Assembly: GCA_030765865.1 (NCBI GenBank)
Contig: JAVCDK010000154.1
Coordinates: 1 to 43,543 of the forward strand
Length of the DNA stretch: 43,543 nucleotides
From: Candidatus Celaenobacter antarcticus
GTDB lineage: Bacteria; Cloacimonadota; Cloacimonadia; JGIOTU-2
Direction of reading: 5' to 3'
The notes under the pieces were generated by a model, which saw only the letters and a list, made by a program, of their open reading frames with translations, did no database searches and had not been told where the DNA came from. Below are positions 42,756-43,543 of this stretch, piece after piece. Both the position numbers and the translations under genes were made by a program. The first letter of the stretch is position 1. Every line of letters starts with the position of its first letter.

Positions 42756-43543
42756 TCAGTCGTGAGATATGGAATCAGCCATGATCTTTTCTTCGGCTTT
42801 TTTAATATGATCCACTGTAAAGAAATGAGCAATAATTCCCGAAATACAGTAAGCGATAGTTATACCGATGAAAGCGCCTTGGATCTGAAGTATCTGCGAA
42901 CCGAAATAAGCAAGAGGAATATAGAGCACAAACATCTGAACTGTGACCAAACCCGCTGCATGAAATGGCTTTTGTAAGACATTAAGCGATACATTGCACA
43001 GAAGCAGTACGCCCTGCAAACCATACCCCAAGGGAACAATTGAAAGATATTTTATGATCGTTTCAACAACCAAAGGGTCTTTGTTGAAAATGCCGGCAAT
43101 AGGTCTGGCAAAAATAAAGAGAATAATAAAGATTCCGAATCCCCAAACAAGAGAGAATAATTCAGCCAGGCGAAATCCTCTTATTACGCGGTCAAATAAT
43201 TTTGCACCCAGGTTCTGCCCGATAAAAGGTCCGAATACAGAAGAAAGAGCACGTATAACAGCCAACGCGAAGAACTCAATTCTTGATGCAACGCCAAAAC
43301 CTGCAACTGCTTTTGGTCCATATACTGAGATGATCCTTGTCATAACCCCGACTGAAACAGGTAGGATCATTCGAGCTCCTGCGATGGGAATACCGATAAA
43401 CAGAATGGATTTCCATGATGCAAATATTTCCCGAAAAGGAGTCCGCTCAAATGTGACCATTCTATCTCTGTGAACCAGCACCCATGTAGCTGCAACAGAT
43501 GAACTGAAACGAGCAATAACAGTTGAGATCGCAGCACCTCGGA
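42756..43543 (-). CDS. MATE family efflux transporter (5' end missing)
   Basis: The minus-strand frame is open to the window edge and continues beyond it; 261 residues plus the stop are visible. It starts GAAISTVIARFSSSVAATWV and shows six to seven hydrophobic segments in the MATE pattern, with SWKSILFIGIPIAGARMIL, GVMTRIISVYGPKAVAGFGV and GPFIGQNLGAKLFDRVIRGF. MATE proteins export drugs or cations using Na+ or H+ gradients. The C-terminus ends with a short polar tail (IMADSISHD). Confidence 0.88.
   Translation of the reverse strand, partial: RGAAISTVIARFSSSVAATWVLVHRDRMVTFERTPFREIFASWKSILFIGIPIAGARMILPVSVGVMTRIISVYGPKAVAGFGVASRIEFFALAVIRALSSVFGPFIGQNLGAKLFDRVIRGFRLAELFSLVWGFGIFIILFIFARPIAGIFNKDPLVVETIIKYLSIVPLGYGLQGVLLLCNVSLNVLQKPFHAAGLVTVQMFVLYIPLAYFGSQILQIQGAFIGITIAYCISGIIAHFFTVDHIKKAEEKIMADSISHD

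Noticed and set aside
42600-42977. 125-codon plus-strand open frame at the repeat cluster
   Set aside because: It runs through the repeats and then antisense to the MATE gene, so its apparent coding is a by-product of both.

Overview
The window looks like a chromosome segment of an uncultured, AT-rich FCB-group bacterium. Candidatus Cloacimonadota or a close relative is my best guess. The clues are secreted proteins ending in a FlgD-like / type IX-type sorting domain (NYPNPF, then a WDGKDxxG-like motif and KMIxxR), a very large C25 (gingipain-family) protein with many Ig-like modules, a CotH/lamin-tail protein, and gram-negative envelope systems (RND efflux, TonB receptor, DUF481). The taxon is inferred; no rRNA gene or complete tRNA gene is present to confirm it.

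Region 1 (1-12,070) is a secreted-protein island: the end of an OB-fold/sorting-domain protein, a CotH-kinase-like protein with two lamin-tail domains, and a run of four DUF1566 (Lcl C-terminal-like) proteins. The first DUF1566 protein has a type IX-type C-terminus; the other three are lipoproteins. The last of the four looks more GC-rich than its neighbours and is followed by an attC-like hairpin, a very AT-rich tandem-GNAT gene and at least three 5'-truncated DUF1566 gene pieces. A near-identical terminator hairpin occurs three times, and a whole terminator-plus-promoter block occurs twice.

Region 2 (12,100-19,450) holds a DUF481 outer-membrane protein divergent from a PadR regulator, which leads a tolC / membrane-fusion / RND-permease efflux operon. 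A 138-bp inverted-repeat element sits between the tolC-like and adaptor genes.

Region 3 (19,450-29,000) is a repeat-rich spacer with the 3' end of a tRNA gene and an orphan sorting-domain fragment. It is followed by the 2,707-residue C25-type protein carrying seven 96-97-residue repeats, then a zinc-ribbon remnant of a transposase.

Region 4 (29,000-34,000) has a DUF2089 regulator followed by a DUF4097 protein and a third small protein. All three carry the same short helical-hairpin motif. Then come lipoproteins of unknown function, a LapA-domain protein and CorA.

Region 5 (34,000-43,543) has a TonB-dependent receptor, a full-length paralogue of the first (truncated) gene, an amidohydrolase, a tldD/tldE protease pair and the 3' part of a MATE transporter. 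The transporter gene ends against a cluster of five CTTTGCGAAAG-type repeats.

The parts most likely to hold something undescribed are the DUF1566/CotH island with its gene-fragment pile-up and attC-like site, and the three-gene DUF2089 operon with its shared motif and direct-repeat promoter. Percent identities, GC values and family calls were judged by eye; no searches were run.
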